Program-made: the position numbers and the translations under genes
Source of the DNA: Clostridia bacterium
GTDB lineage: Bacteria; Bacillota; Clostridia; Lachnospirales; Lachnospiraceae
NCBI GenBank assembly: GCA_910576325.1
Contig: CAJTIM010000033.1
Coordinates: forward strand, 1 to 38,364
Direction: 5' to 3'
DNA: 38,364 bases
Notes under the pieces: model-generated
Told to the model about the DNA's origin: nothing
What the model saw: only the letters and a program-made list of their open reading frames with translations
The model's database searches: none
Part shown: in pieces, positions 8,044-14,509 of the stretch
Position numbering within the stretch: the stretch's first letter is position 1
Layout: every line of letters begins with the position of its first letter

Positions 8044-8080
8044 AAAGTTGCTGCGCAACGGCACTAAAGGGTAAAGTCGT
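8044..8080 (-). repeat. Family-1 repeat, copy 4 (partial)
   Basis: Only the gene-proximal end is left. The small palindrome has changed on both arms to GTTGC-TGC-GCAAC, which keeps base pairing. It abuts the SD of the downstream gene. Confidence 0.75.
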
Positions 8081-8137
8081 CTTTGAACCCTGCGGAGTTT
8101 TTGATTGCTTTTTGTGATTCTTTACAACTGTTTCCTG

Positions 8138-8479
8138 TCACTTTCTGTACTTTCCGAATGCTTTTTCTTCATCTAAATGTACATCCTTAAAAAATACAAG
8201 AAGCCAAACGGCAAAAGCAGCTATCGCCATATATTTTGAGACAAAATAAGACAAAACGGCGCCGATGCCAAGGATAACAGACCATATGAGAAATGTGTTT
8301 CTTTGATCGCGGCTCATACTTTTCTTATCATACAAATCTCTTTCCTGCTTGGGCAGCGTGTTGAAACCGCTGATTAAGATTGCCGCTTTTCCCTTTAAAA
8401 CAGTAAAAATAAGGGCAAACAGCAAACATATCAGGCAGGAAACGCTGCATACAATAGTTCCTGCGTTCAAAAGCCACAT
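8138..8479 (-). CDS. DUF3784-like small membrane protein
   Basis: A 113-residue protein with three hydrophobic segments (about 4-28, 63-80 and 82-97) and a cytoplasmic-type loop GKAAILISGFNTLPKQERDLYDKK. The loop matches the DUF3784 consensus (LIAGYNTMSKEEK..YDKK). The function of the family is unknown. The SD AAAGGAG touches the ATG directly, so the true start may be the TTG three codons later (8 bases from the SD). Confidence 0.75.
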   Translation of the reverse strand: MWLLNAGTIVCSVSCLICLLFALIFTVLKGKAAILISGFNTLPKQERDLYDKKSMSRDQRNTFLIWSVILGIGAVLSYFVSKYMAIAAFAVWLLVFFKDVHLDEEKAFGKYRK

Positions 8480-8545
8480 CTCCTTTCACTCTTCATCCTA
8501 TCCGTTTGTTCGTCAAATTCATAGCTTCATTCTCGAAAGCGTCCT

Positions 8546-8612
8546 GATAAAATCACTTCATGAGATTGTCCGATTTCTTTATCATTATCACACATAAAGG
8601 TGCCTTGTACAA
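8546..8612 (-). promoter_or_regulatory. Likely promoter and leader of the DUF3784-like gene
   Basis: Minus-strand TTGTAC, 17-base spacer and GATAAT with an extended TG motif (TGTGATAAT), about 100 bases upstream of the gene. The rest of the 210-base gap shows no convincing gene. Confidence 0.35.
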
Positions 8613-8691
8613 TGCTAAATTTTTATTTGATGATTTTTTACAGATCTATGCCTTGCCCCACGTAGTCCGCACACACCGATGGGGTATGTAT

Positions 8692-9246
8692 TTATATTCC
8701 TCCGCCAAGACGCGCAATAATGGCCTCCCGGTACTGTGTGTGATTGGGCATGCCCCCGCCCACTCCTCCGAGCTTTGGAAGGACAAGCTTGAAATAGCTT
8801 TTGTTTTTCATCGTAATGTGGCACTTTACGGAACCCATCCATCCCTTTTTTATCTCGCACTTTTGTATGTCCGTCAGGGAAAAGCATGTTCCGATATCGT
8901 CCAAAGACAGCTTTGCGGTAAGCTTTTGTATATCATCTTCATTTACCACCGGGTCGTCCTTAAATTGATAGAAATAACTATGCTTTTCACACTCGGCAAT
9001 GACCAAAGCGGACTGGGTAATGCCAAGGTAAATATCATATGCGGAAAATTTTTTCTTGTTTAATGCAACTGTTCCGCCGTTTTCATCGGGAATCAGACTG
9101 TATTCGGTGCGGATGCACTTTTCAAATATGCCGATGATGCTCGTTTCCTTTGATATTGCATGTATCCCGGCCAACAGTGTTTCTCCCTCGGGTATGTATT
9201 TCTCCAAAGTCATTCTCATGTTTGCTTCATTAAAAATATCTGGCAT
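8692..9246 (-). CDS. Hypothetical protein, immunity-island type
   Basis: A 184-residue soluble protein of unknown family. The N-terminus MPDIFNEANMRMTLEKYIPEGETLLAGIHA and the alternating beta pattern ending GSVKCHITMKNKSYFKLVLP recall the PH-like beta folds of small Clostridia proteins found in toxin/immunity clusters. The C-terminus is Gly-rich (LGGVGGGMP). The SD is AGGAGG. A partial family-1 repeat lies just upstream. Confidence 0.65.
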   Translation of the reverse strand: MPDIFNEANMRMTLEKYIPEGETLLAGIHAISKETSIIGIFEKCIRTEYSLIPDENGGTVALNKKKFSAYDIYLGITQSALVIAECEKHSYFYQFKDDPVVNEDDIQKLTAKLSLDDIGTCFSLTDIQKCEIKKGWMGSVKCHITMKNKSYFKLVLPKLGGVGGGMPNHTQYREAIIARLGGGI

Positions 9247-9262
9247 ATTGCACCTCCTAATT

Positions 9263-9304
9263 AAAGTCGCTGCGCGACGGCGCTAAAGGGGAAAGTCACT
9301 TCGG
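9263..9304 (-). repeat. Family-1 repeat, copy 5 (partial), overlapping a stop codon
   Basis: The gene-proximal 42 bases of the repeat. Its distal end merges into the last codons and the TGA of the upstream gene (AAAGTCACTTCGG against the family's AAAGTCGCTTCGAC). Confidence 0.7.
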
Positions 9305-10258
9305 CAGCCGAACAATCCGCCGATAGCTGTAATAATGCTTTGACAGCGTGTTTTCCTGCTTGTCAGTCATCTGACGATAAAATGCCGTATAGCAGGGCAG
9401 AATAAATATGGCCCCGTCGCCTCCGCAAAGAGAACAGCCGCCGTCGCCGCCCTTCGTATACTGCGTGCTGTCAATGATTTCAATTTTATAAGAATCGTAT
9501 GCTATAGATAAGCCGAGCATATTTCTCCGATTCAAAATAGATTCCGTTCCTTCATTAGTTTCGCTCACACAACCCACCTGGAAGATTTCTGTTAATACAT
9601 GGTCCAATATATCGCCCCAGCGGAATAAGGTGCGTGTTCCTCCATTGCAAAGATACTCCCATTCATCTTCCGTAGCCAATGTAAAAGGACCTTCCTTCAG
9701 CGAAGAGACTGCCTCGGCCAAGGAGGGCATGTCTTTCTCAAGATAACGGCTGTCCACCTCCACAAGCATATCTCCGATATCGGCCGTACGCAGCGGCGAT
9801 AAACACTGAGACAGATGTTCATTCCACTTAGTCATAAAATCCTCCCAGGTCGTATAGCCCTTTTCGCTCATTTCCTCTTTGAGACACTCTATCTCTTCTT
9901 CCTGTTCGGAAATTAATTCCTCCGCTTTTGACGAATTATTTTCCTCCCTGGCTTCCTGAATCTGCTGCTGGTAGTCTGTCTCAAGCACCTCCAGTTCTTC
10001 CTGATAAAATGCATGCCCCGCCTCAAACTCTTCCTGCAGGCCCTTCAATACCCCTTCGCCCAAGGGACATTGGTCGGTATTCCACCCTAAAGTCACATGT
10101 TTCCGGCCGGCCACAAAGACAAACTGGGAACCTTCATATTCCAAAAGCCACGTTTCCCGTTCCATTCCGTTTCCACTGACTTTGATCGTTCCCTTAAATT
10201 GAAAATCCAATCCCAATGCTTCAATGCGTGAACGAATATCTGCTAAATATTCTGACAC
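9296..10258 (-). CDS. Hypothetical protein with formylglycine-enzyme-like segment
   Basis: About 320 residues. The N-terminal third is a small alpha/beta module (FVFVAGRKHVTLGWNTD), the middle is a strongly acidic coiled coil (about 80-135), and the C-terminal part contains TEDEWEYLCNGGTRTLFRWGD and ends YYSYRRIVRLP. That resembles the RLPTEAEWEYACRGG..YRWGD and GFRLV motifs of the FGE/SUMF1 fold. The fold's usual catalytic Cys residues are not obvious, so it is more likely a binding domain of this fold than an active enzyme. I favour the GTG start at VSEYLADIR because AGGAG lies 9 bases before it; an upstream TTG is possible. It follows a 48-residue ORF. Confidence 0.65.
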   Translation of the reverse strand: MSEYLADIRSRIEALGLDFQFKGTIKVSGNGMERETWLLEYEGSQFVFVAGRKHVTLGWNTDQCPLGEGVLKGLQEEFEAGHAFYQEELEVLETDYQQQIQEAREENNSSKAEELISEQEEEIECLKEEMSEKGYTTWEDFMTKWNEHLSQCLSPLRTADIGDMLVEVDSRYLEKDMPSLAEAVSSLKEGPFTLATEDEWEYLCNGGTRTLFRWGDILDHVLTEIFQVGCVSETNEGTESILNRRNMLGLSIAYDSYKIEIIDSTQYTKGGDGGCSLCGGDGAIFILPCYTAFYRQMTDKQENTLSKHYYSYRRIVRLPK

Positions 10259-10274
10259 AATCTCCATCTCCTTT

Positions 10275-10421
10275 TTATGCAATTCCCCGGTTTTTCATTT
10301 CATTGAGAACCCCTTCTTTATCCTCTACGGAAATCATCGTGCCGGCCGTACTCCTGCATTTTATTTCAATCCTGTCAAGAGAGCTTCCGCCTTTCCGCAT
10401 ATTGGAACTATTCCAAACCAT
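10275..10421 (-). CDS. 48-residue small protein, translationally coupled
   Basis: A short frame MVWNSSNMRKGG...VLNEMKNRGIA lies exactly between two larger genes. Its ATG sits two bases past the TGA of the upstream Imm-like gene (TGAAATG) with AAAGGA as SD. Its TAA precedes the SD of the next gene. The middle (IEIKCRSTAGTMISVEDKEGVL) has a beta-strand pattern like a real protein. No family recognised. The compact coupling on both sides is the main support. Confidence 0.55.
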   Translation of the reverse strand: MVWNSSNMRKGGSSLDRIEIKCRSTAGTMISVEDKEGVLNEMKNRGIA

Positions 10422-10422
10422 T

Positions 10423-11319
10423 TCATCCTTTCAGCAATTCCTCAAACTCCCCCGCATCCATCACACATTTATGAAATGCAAGGGCAAATTCCTTCAAAAA
10501 TTTCTTGGAAGATGACTGCATGGAAAATGTATCCGCCTCGCAATCAAAGTGAAACCGCCCCCTGGAGTTCCACCCATAGACCTCAGCAAATGCGGAAGCT
10601 GCCTTTTCCCAGTCATACCCGTTGCCAAGCATCCCATACTTTGCAAAGCTGTCCTGATTCAGCGTCCCTGCATCCAAACTAAGGGAATACCGGCCGCGCT
10701 CTCCCTGCCACCGAAAGGGCACAAGAGCTTCCTTCAACTTCTTATCCACATCCCGGGGCTTCGGATATTCATTCCTGCGCTCTTCCACGATCTGTTCATA
10801 ATTCAGATCCATTCCCCGCTCTGTCAGCAAAGAACGAATCTTCACTTCCAGATCCACACCCCCATGCACCACCATATCACACACGCCCGATTCCTTCAAC
10901 TCCCTGCGCTCCTGCTGTGAAATCCGAATCTTCTCTCTCCCCTTCCACAGCTCCGAATGAAGAAGAAAAGAAATATTTCTATAGTCCGAATCCACCCATT
11001 TATCATAATTCGGATCATCAAACAAAAACCTCCAACGTTCCCTGGAAAATACACCCACTACTGTCACCGGTGCAAACATTCGGCCTGATCGGACAAGAAT
11101 CTTGGGGTCATTCGGAATCCTGCCCACATAAGAAAAAATCTCCACCAGATTCAAATTCCCGGCTTCCAGCTCAATCAACCGCCCGAAAGCAAAAACATCC
11201 TCCGAATGAAACTGATATCTCCTATAATCCATCAAGTCTTCCAATCCCCGCCACTCCTGGTATGATGGCAGAAAAAGGGGAATCATAAATATATCTCCAG
11301 GCATCATTTCATGCTTCAT
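10423..11319 (-). CDS. Imm26/Imm51-like fused immunity protein
   Basis: A 298-residue protein that looks like two immunity domains of polymorphic toxin systems joined together. The N-terminal half (about 5-120) has PGDIFMIPL, AFGRLIEL and a later WRFLFDDP, like Imm26. The C-terminal part (about 215-298) has YGMLGNGYDWEKAASAF and a long alpha/beta ending FMLAFHK-like (FALAFHKCVMDAGEFEELL), like Imm51. Such proteins neutralise toxins of rival or sister cells. No toxin is visible in the window, so this may be an orphan immunity gene. Assignment rests on motif memory. The SD is weak (AGAAG). Confidence 0.6.
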   Translation of the reverse strand: MKHEMMPGDIFMIPLFLPSYQEWRGLEDLMDYRRYQFHSEDVFAFGRLIELEAGNLNLVEIFSYVGRIPNDPKILVRSGRMFAPVTVVGVFSRERWRFLFDDPNYDKWVDSDYRNISFLLHSELWKGREKIRISQQERRELKESGVCDMVVHGGVDLEVKIRSLLTERGMDLNYEQIVEERRNEYPKPRDVDKKLKEALVPFRWQGERGRYSLSLDAGTLNQDSFAKYGMLGNGYDWEKAASAFAEVYGWNSRGRFHFDCEADTFSMQSSSKKFLKEFALAFHKCVMDAGEFEELLKG

Positions 11320-11533
11320 ATCTTCTATCCCATTTCGTTCTCATTCAATATTATTTTTATAATCTGAACTGTCAATCAAGGACCCGGCAGCCTGCATATT
11401 AGGTTTTAAACTAATCTTACGCTTTTTCGTACTCCAAAAAACAACACCGCATTGCAAATATTTCCACAGTATTTCCACATCACAAAACAGACATTTTATT
11501 TCCAAATCCCTAAAATATTTCAAAACTGATTTT

Positions 11534-11562
11534 ATTATACTGCCAACAGACCGGCAGATCAA
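11534..11562 (-). promoter_or_regulatory. Promoter of the immunity island
   Basis: Minus-strand TTGATC, 17-base spacer and perfect TATAAT. It lies about 215 bases upstream of the first gene, giving a long leader. Confidence 0.55.
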
Positions 11563-11640
11563 TGATATGGTCGGAAAAACTTATGTACTGTATACAAGTG
11601 TCGGATACAATAGGCAAAACTCTGACTGAAAAACCCACTG

Positions 11641-11669
11641 TTTCCACACTCTCAGAATTATGGTACAAT
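11641..11669 (+). promoter_or_regulatory. Promoter of the plus-strand small gene
   Basis: TTTCCA, 17-base spacer and TACAAT preceded by TGG (extended -10). A closely similar TTGTGGTACAAT lies upstream of the plus-strand reductase gene near 33.4 kb. Confidence 0.5.
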
Positions 11670-11795
11670 AAAAAAATCAAAGCGGCAAATCAAAATTGTG
11701 CGCCCGTTTCCAAATCATCCTATCAACACGTATTGCAGGCCCAGGCAAATATTCTATGATCCGGTATATAAATCCGGAAGCTGAGGAGGTGTTTT

Positions 11796-12143
11796 ATGTT
11801 TAATGAAATATGTATCTATGAAGCAAAACTAACGAAATTGGATGAGATCGAAGATTTAATGAGGGAAGTAGCTGAGTTTTATTTGAAGCAAGACGGTGTC
11901 ATAGACGTACATTATATAAAACGTACTCATCGGCAAAAAGATTTTAATGCAGTTAAAGAAGGCGAATTGCCCGTTCGCCTTACAAGAAATATCGGAAAAG
12001 TAACCTATGTCTTATATTGGGTGCCGGAAAACGAAGAAGCACACGCAAGAGTATCAAAGCTTGGCATAGAGAAATTCTATAAACGCTGGAATCGATGTTT
12101 GACTGCAATGCCTAAAATAATTTTGGGTGAGAATGTTGTCTGA
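11796..12143 (+). CDS. Hypothetical small protein, possible dimeric alpha-beta barrel
   Basis: A 115-residue soluble protein on the minority strand. The pattern EICIYEAKLTKLDEIEDLMREVAEFYLKQ, a middle strand VTYVLYWVPENEEAHARVSK and a helical end suits the ferredoxin-like dimeric barrel of antibiotic-biosynthesis-monooxygenase and related proteins, but I see no catalytic motif. A perfect SD (GAGGAGGTG) precedes the ATG, and a promoter lies about 125 bases upstream. It seems monocistronic. Function not assigned. Confidence 0.7.
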   Translation: MFNEICIYEAKLTKLDEIEDLMREVAEFYLKQDGVIDVHYIKRTHRQKDFNAVKEGELPVRLTRNIGKVTYVLYWVPENEEAHARVSKLGIEKFYKRWNRCLTAMPKIILGENVV

Positions 12144-12237
12144 TTACTAAATAAAAGCAAATAGCAGCAATCTTTCAAAACGCCTCATAAACAGCACCTC
12201 CTCAAACGCCGATATGGTAATTCCGGTAAAGAGAGGT

Positions 12238-12774
12238 TCAGTCTGTGTCTCTCTTTATTTTTGAATTGTATTTCTCACATTCTGATTCTAATTTAGGAAA
12301 ATTCAGGCAGCGGTTTCTGCCTGAAAATGGTTCACTGGAAATGTACTTTTTATACAAGACATTTGCTTTATTACAGATTACTTCACTATTGATCCGACAC
12401 CATTCTAATTCCTGAACACACAATCACTTATAATATTTGATGTTTTCCCTATCTCTCTTAAAAATAGTTGTATCAACAAGCTGTAATTGTTCTTCTTCAA
12501 TAGGTATCATTAGATTAAAATTCAGGACCCCTAAAAGCTTCCCATTTATTTCAATCTTTGAAAAATCCATAGAGTTCTTCATTTTTTTATGCTTTTCTTT
12601 TGGTAATGAAATTGGTATACAATATTTATGAATACCACAAATAATAACAATTCCAACAAAAACCCTGTTATCTTTTCCCGTCTGTGGTGAAACTGAAAGC
12701 ACTTTATCATCTATATTATGTAAATTACGGATATATTTCATATCCACCTTGTATAAGTTAAAATCTGTCTGCAT
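12238..12774 (-). pseudogene. ToxN/AbiQ family type III toxin, broken by an in-frame TGA
   Basis: Two frames lie in the same phase, separated only by one TGA (12424-12426). The first 116 codons give KYIRNLHNIDDKVL, FVGIVIICGIHKYCIPI, SLPKEKHKKMKN and LGVLNFNLMIPI. The next 61 give VQELEWCRINSEVICNKA and RCLNFPKLESECEKY. Both match the full ToxN/AbiQ endoribonuclease family (about 170-180 residues), including the P-[IL]-[ST]-x-P-K-x-K-H core and the C-terminal ELEWC...C..F..LE..C ending. A single nonsense change thus splits an otherwise full-length toxin. The start was set by AGGAG five bases upstream of ATG. An antitoxin-like RNA, terminator and strong promoter lie directly upstream, the standard type III layout. 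Confidence 0.8.
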
Positions 12775-12786
12775 ATTTCTCCTCAT

Positions 12787-12820
12787 AAAAGATGGCTACG
12801 CGTTTCCGCATAGCCATTTG
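12787..12820 (-). terminator. Terminator between antitoxin RNA and toxin
   Basis: An 11-bp stem with one mismatch, ATGGCTACGCG/CGCATAGCCAT (12792-12802 with 12807-12817), followed on the minus strand by CTTTTATG just before the toxin SD. Type III systems use such a leaky terminator to set the RNA:toxin ratio. Confidence 0.7.
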
Positions 12821-12884
12821 TGTAGTAACTCCATTAGAGTTGCTAACGCTTTTAGCAGTCCACTTTGCGGTAGGACTCACCACT
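12820..12884 (-). ncRNA. Candidate type III antitoxin RNA (ToxI/AntiQ-like)
   Basis: Between a strong promoter and the pre-toxin terminator lie three tandem small stems: AGTCC/GGACT, GCTAA/TTAGC and AACTC/GAGTT. Classical ToxI/AntiQ antitoxins are tandem repeats of about 35 bases that form pseudoknots bound by the toxin. Here I see no exact tandem repeat, so the RNA may be a single-unit or divergent form. Role inferred from position. Confidence 0.55.
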
Positions 12885-12890
12885 AATAGT

Positions 12891-12918
12891 ATAATACCAT
12901 ATTTCTGAAAATAGTCAA
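12891..12918 (-). promoter_or_regulatory. Promoter of the type III toxin-antitoxin locus
   Basis: Minus-strand TTGACT, 16-base spacer and TATTAT with an extended TGG. TATACT with a 19-base spacer is an alternative. One of the better promoters in the window, as expected for an abundant antitoxin RNA. Confidence 0.65.
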
Positions 12919-13162
12919 TCTTTTTTGCGTAAATGCCTAAAAACCTTGGATTTTTATACTAAGTGCAGCTGTCGTATTGGGAGGATTCATAACTCCTTTT
13001 ATTCATTATCATTTTAAGAATATACGATGAAGAAAAACTGCTTAAAACTGAATTAACCAGATACAAGGAATACTATAAAAAAATAAAATTCAAGCTAATA
13101 CCATATCCAATCCATTTGAAAAATACAACAAGCCCCACGTCTTCATACCCCGCCGCAAACCA

Positions 13163-13376
13163 GGGGCTGCTGCAAAATAAGGCAGCAGACTTTTCCGATA
13201 TCCGGTGTCCGGCTGTTCGCGTACAGGGCGTATGATACGGGCGAACATTGACCACAAAAACCAAACCCCTTCCCAATATCTCAAAGGGCAATGTCCGTCC
13301 GAAGCATACGCCCTGTACGCGAACCGTCCGAACACAGGATATGGAAATGGCTGCCGCCTTATTTTGCAGCAGCCCC
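13163..13376. repeat. Family-2 giant palindrome, copy 1
   Basis: The outer arms GGGGCTGCTGC/GCAGCAGCCCC bracket a core whose two sides are near reverse complements (GTTCGCGTACAGGGCGTATG against CATACGCCCTGTACGCGAAC), with a loop of about 45 bases. It lies directly after the ftsY stop codon, so it may end ftsY transcription. No protein is encoded convincingly. Confidence 0.85.
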
Positions 13377-13391
13377 GTCCACCCCCACTAC

Positions 13392-14321
13392 CTACCCTTG
13401 ATGAAACAACGCATTCACAAACTCATCCGCCTTAAACTTCTGCAAATCATCAATACTCTCCCCCACTCCAACATACTTCACCGGAATCCCCATCTCCGAC
13501 TGAATAGCCACCGCAATTCCCCCTTTAGCCGTCCCATCCAGCTTCGTCAGAATAATCCCCGTAACATCCGCCACACTCTTAAACTGTCTCGCCTGCTCCA
13601 GCGCATTCTGCCCCGTAGTCCCGTCAAGCACCACAAGCGTCTCCCGATAAGCATCCGGATACTCCCTGTCAATAATGCGGTTAATCTTACGCAATTCCTC
13701 CATCAGATTCTTCTTATTATGAAGCCTCCCTGCCGTATCACAAAGCAGCACATCCGCATTCCTGGCCTTCGCCGCACAAACCGCGTCATAAACCACAGAA
13801 GCCGGATCAGCCCCCTCACATCCGCTGATAATATCCACCCCGGCCCTTGACGCCCACTCCGTAAGCTGCTCACCTGCCGCCGCCCGGAACGTATCCGCCG
13901 CCGCCAGAATCACCTTCTTCCCCTGATCCTTAAGCTTCCCTGCCAGTTTCCCAACCGAAGTCGTCTTGCCGACCCCATTGACCCCAATCACCAGAACCAC
14001 AGACTTCTCATCCTCAAACCGGTAGGCCACCTCGCCCACCTCCATCTGCGCCCGGATACTTGCAATCAAGAGATCCTTACACTGAGACGGCTCCTTAAGC
14101 CTCTGCTCCTTCACCTTCGCCTTCAGATCCTGAATAATCGCATTGGTGGCATTGATCCCAATATCCCCCAAAATCAAAGTCTCTTCAATCTCCTCATAAA
14201 ATTCATCATCAATAGCCGAAAACCCGCTGAAAATATTGTCCATACCTGCCACAATATTCGCCCGCGTCTTCGCCAGTCCCGACACCAGTCTTCCAAAAAA
14301 TCCCTTTTTCTCCTCTGACAC
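13392..14321 (-). CDS. ftsY: Signal recognition particle receptor FtsY
   Basis: A 309-residue SRP receptor GTPase that docks ribosome-nascent chain-SRP complexes at the membrane. The N-terminal NG helical bundle (about 1-95) is short, without the long acidic A domain of E. coli. The GTPase motifs are GVNGVGKTTSVGK (G1), DTFRAAAGEQL, DTAGRLHNK (G3) and TKLDGTAKGG (G4 region), with the closing DLQKFKADEFVNALF. I set a GTG start at the codon before SEEKKGFF because AGGGGGT lies about 7 bases upstream; the frame extends further only through a TTG without SD. It is downstream of smc, the usual Clostridia order. Confidence 0.95.
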   Translation of the reverse strand: MSEEKKGFFGRLVSGLAKTRANIVAGMDNIFSGFSAIDDEFYEEIEETLILGDIGINATNAIIQDLKAKVKEQRLKEPSQCKDLLIASIRAQMEVGEVAYRFEDEKSVVLVIGVNGVGKTTSVGKLAGKLKDQGKKVILAAADTFRAAAGEQLTEWASRAGVDIISGCEGADPASVVYDAVCAAKARNADVLLCDTAGRLHNKKNLMEELRKINRIIDREYPDAYRETLVVLDGTTGQNALEQARQFKSVADVTGIILTKLDGTAKGGIAVAIQSEMGIPVKYVGVGESIDDLQKFKADEFVNALFHQG

Positions 14322-14339
14322 TTCGATACCCCCTATTCT

Positions 14340-14475
14340 ATTCCAGTACCGCAATCCCCTTCCCGTACACCTGTACTAAGAACAGTTTCCAGCCGCAGGT
14401 CCATCCGTCTGTAAACTGTTCTGTGTACAGGAAGGGTATTGCTGATTCCAGTACCGCAATCCCCTTCCCGTACAC
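14340..14475. repeat. 31-bp direct repeat with inverted partner between smc and ftsY
   Basis: An exact 31-bp direct repeat (14340-14370 and 14445-14475). Between them lies an inverted copy (14423-14442) able to pair with GCAATCCCCTTCCCGTACAC of either repeat, plus an inner stem AACAGTTT/AAACTGTT. It could fold in two exclusive ways, suggesting an RNA switch, processing site or terminator between smc and ftsY. Confidence 0.75.
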
Positions 14476-14509
14476 TTTTACAATATTTGAGGAATGCAGT
14501 TTTGTCATT

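Larger units (their letters stand above)
11320..11795. other. Intergenic region with divergent promoters
   Basis: About 475 bases without a convincing gene. Two weak frames (minus 11341-11562, plus 11562-11759) lack SDs and overlap the promoters described here. Facing promoters drive the immunity island (minus) and the small plus-strand gene. Confidence 0.6.

Noticed and set aside
11341..11562. 73-codon minus ORF ending IDSSDYKNNIE
   Set aside because: The start overlaps a good promoter, there is no SD and no family. It may be a decayed fragment but cannot be supported.
11562..11759. 65-codon plus ORF ending QAQANIL
   Set aside because: No SD, and it runs across the predicted plus-strand promoter.
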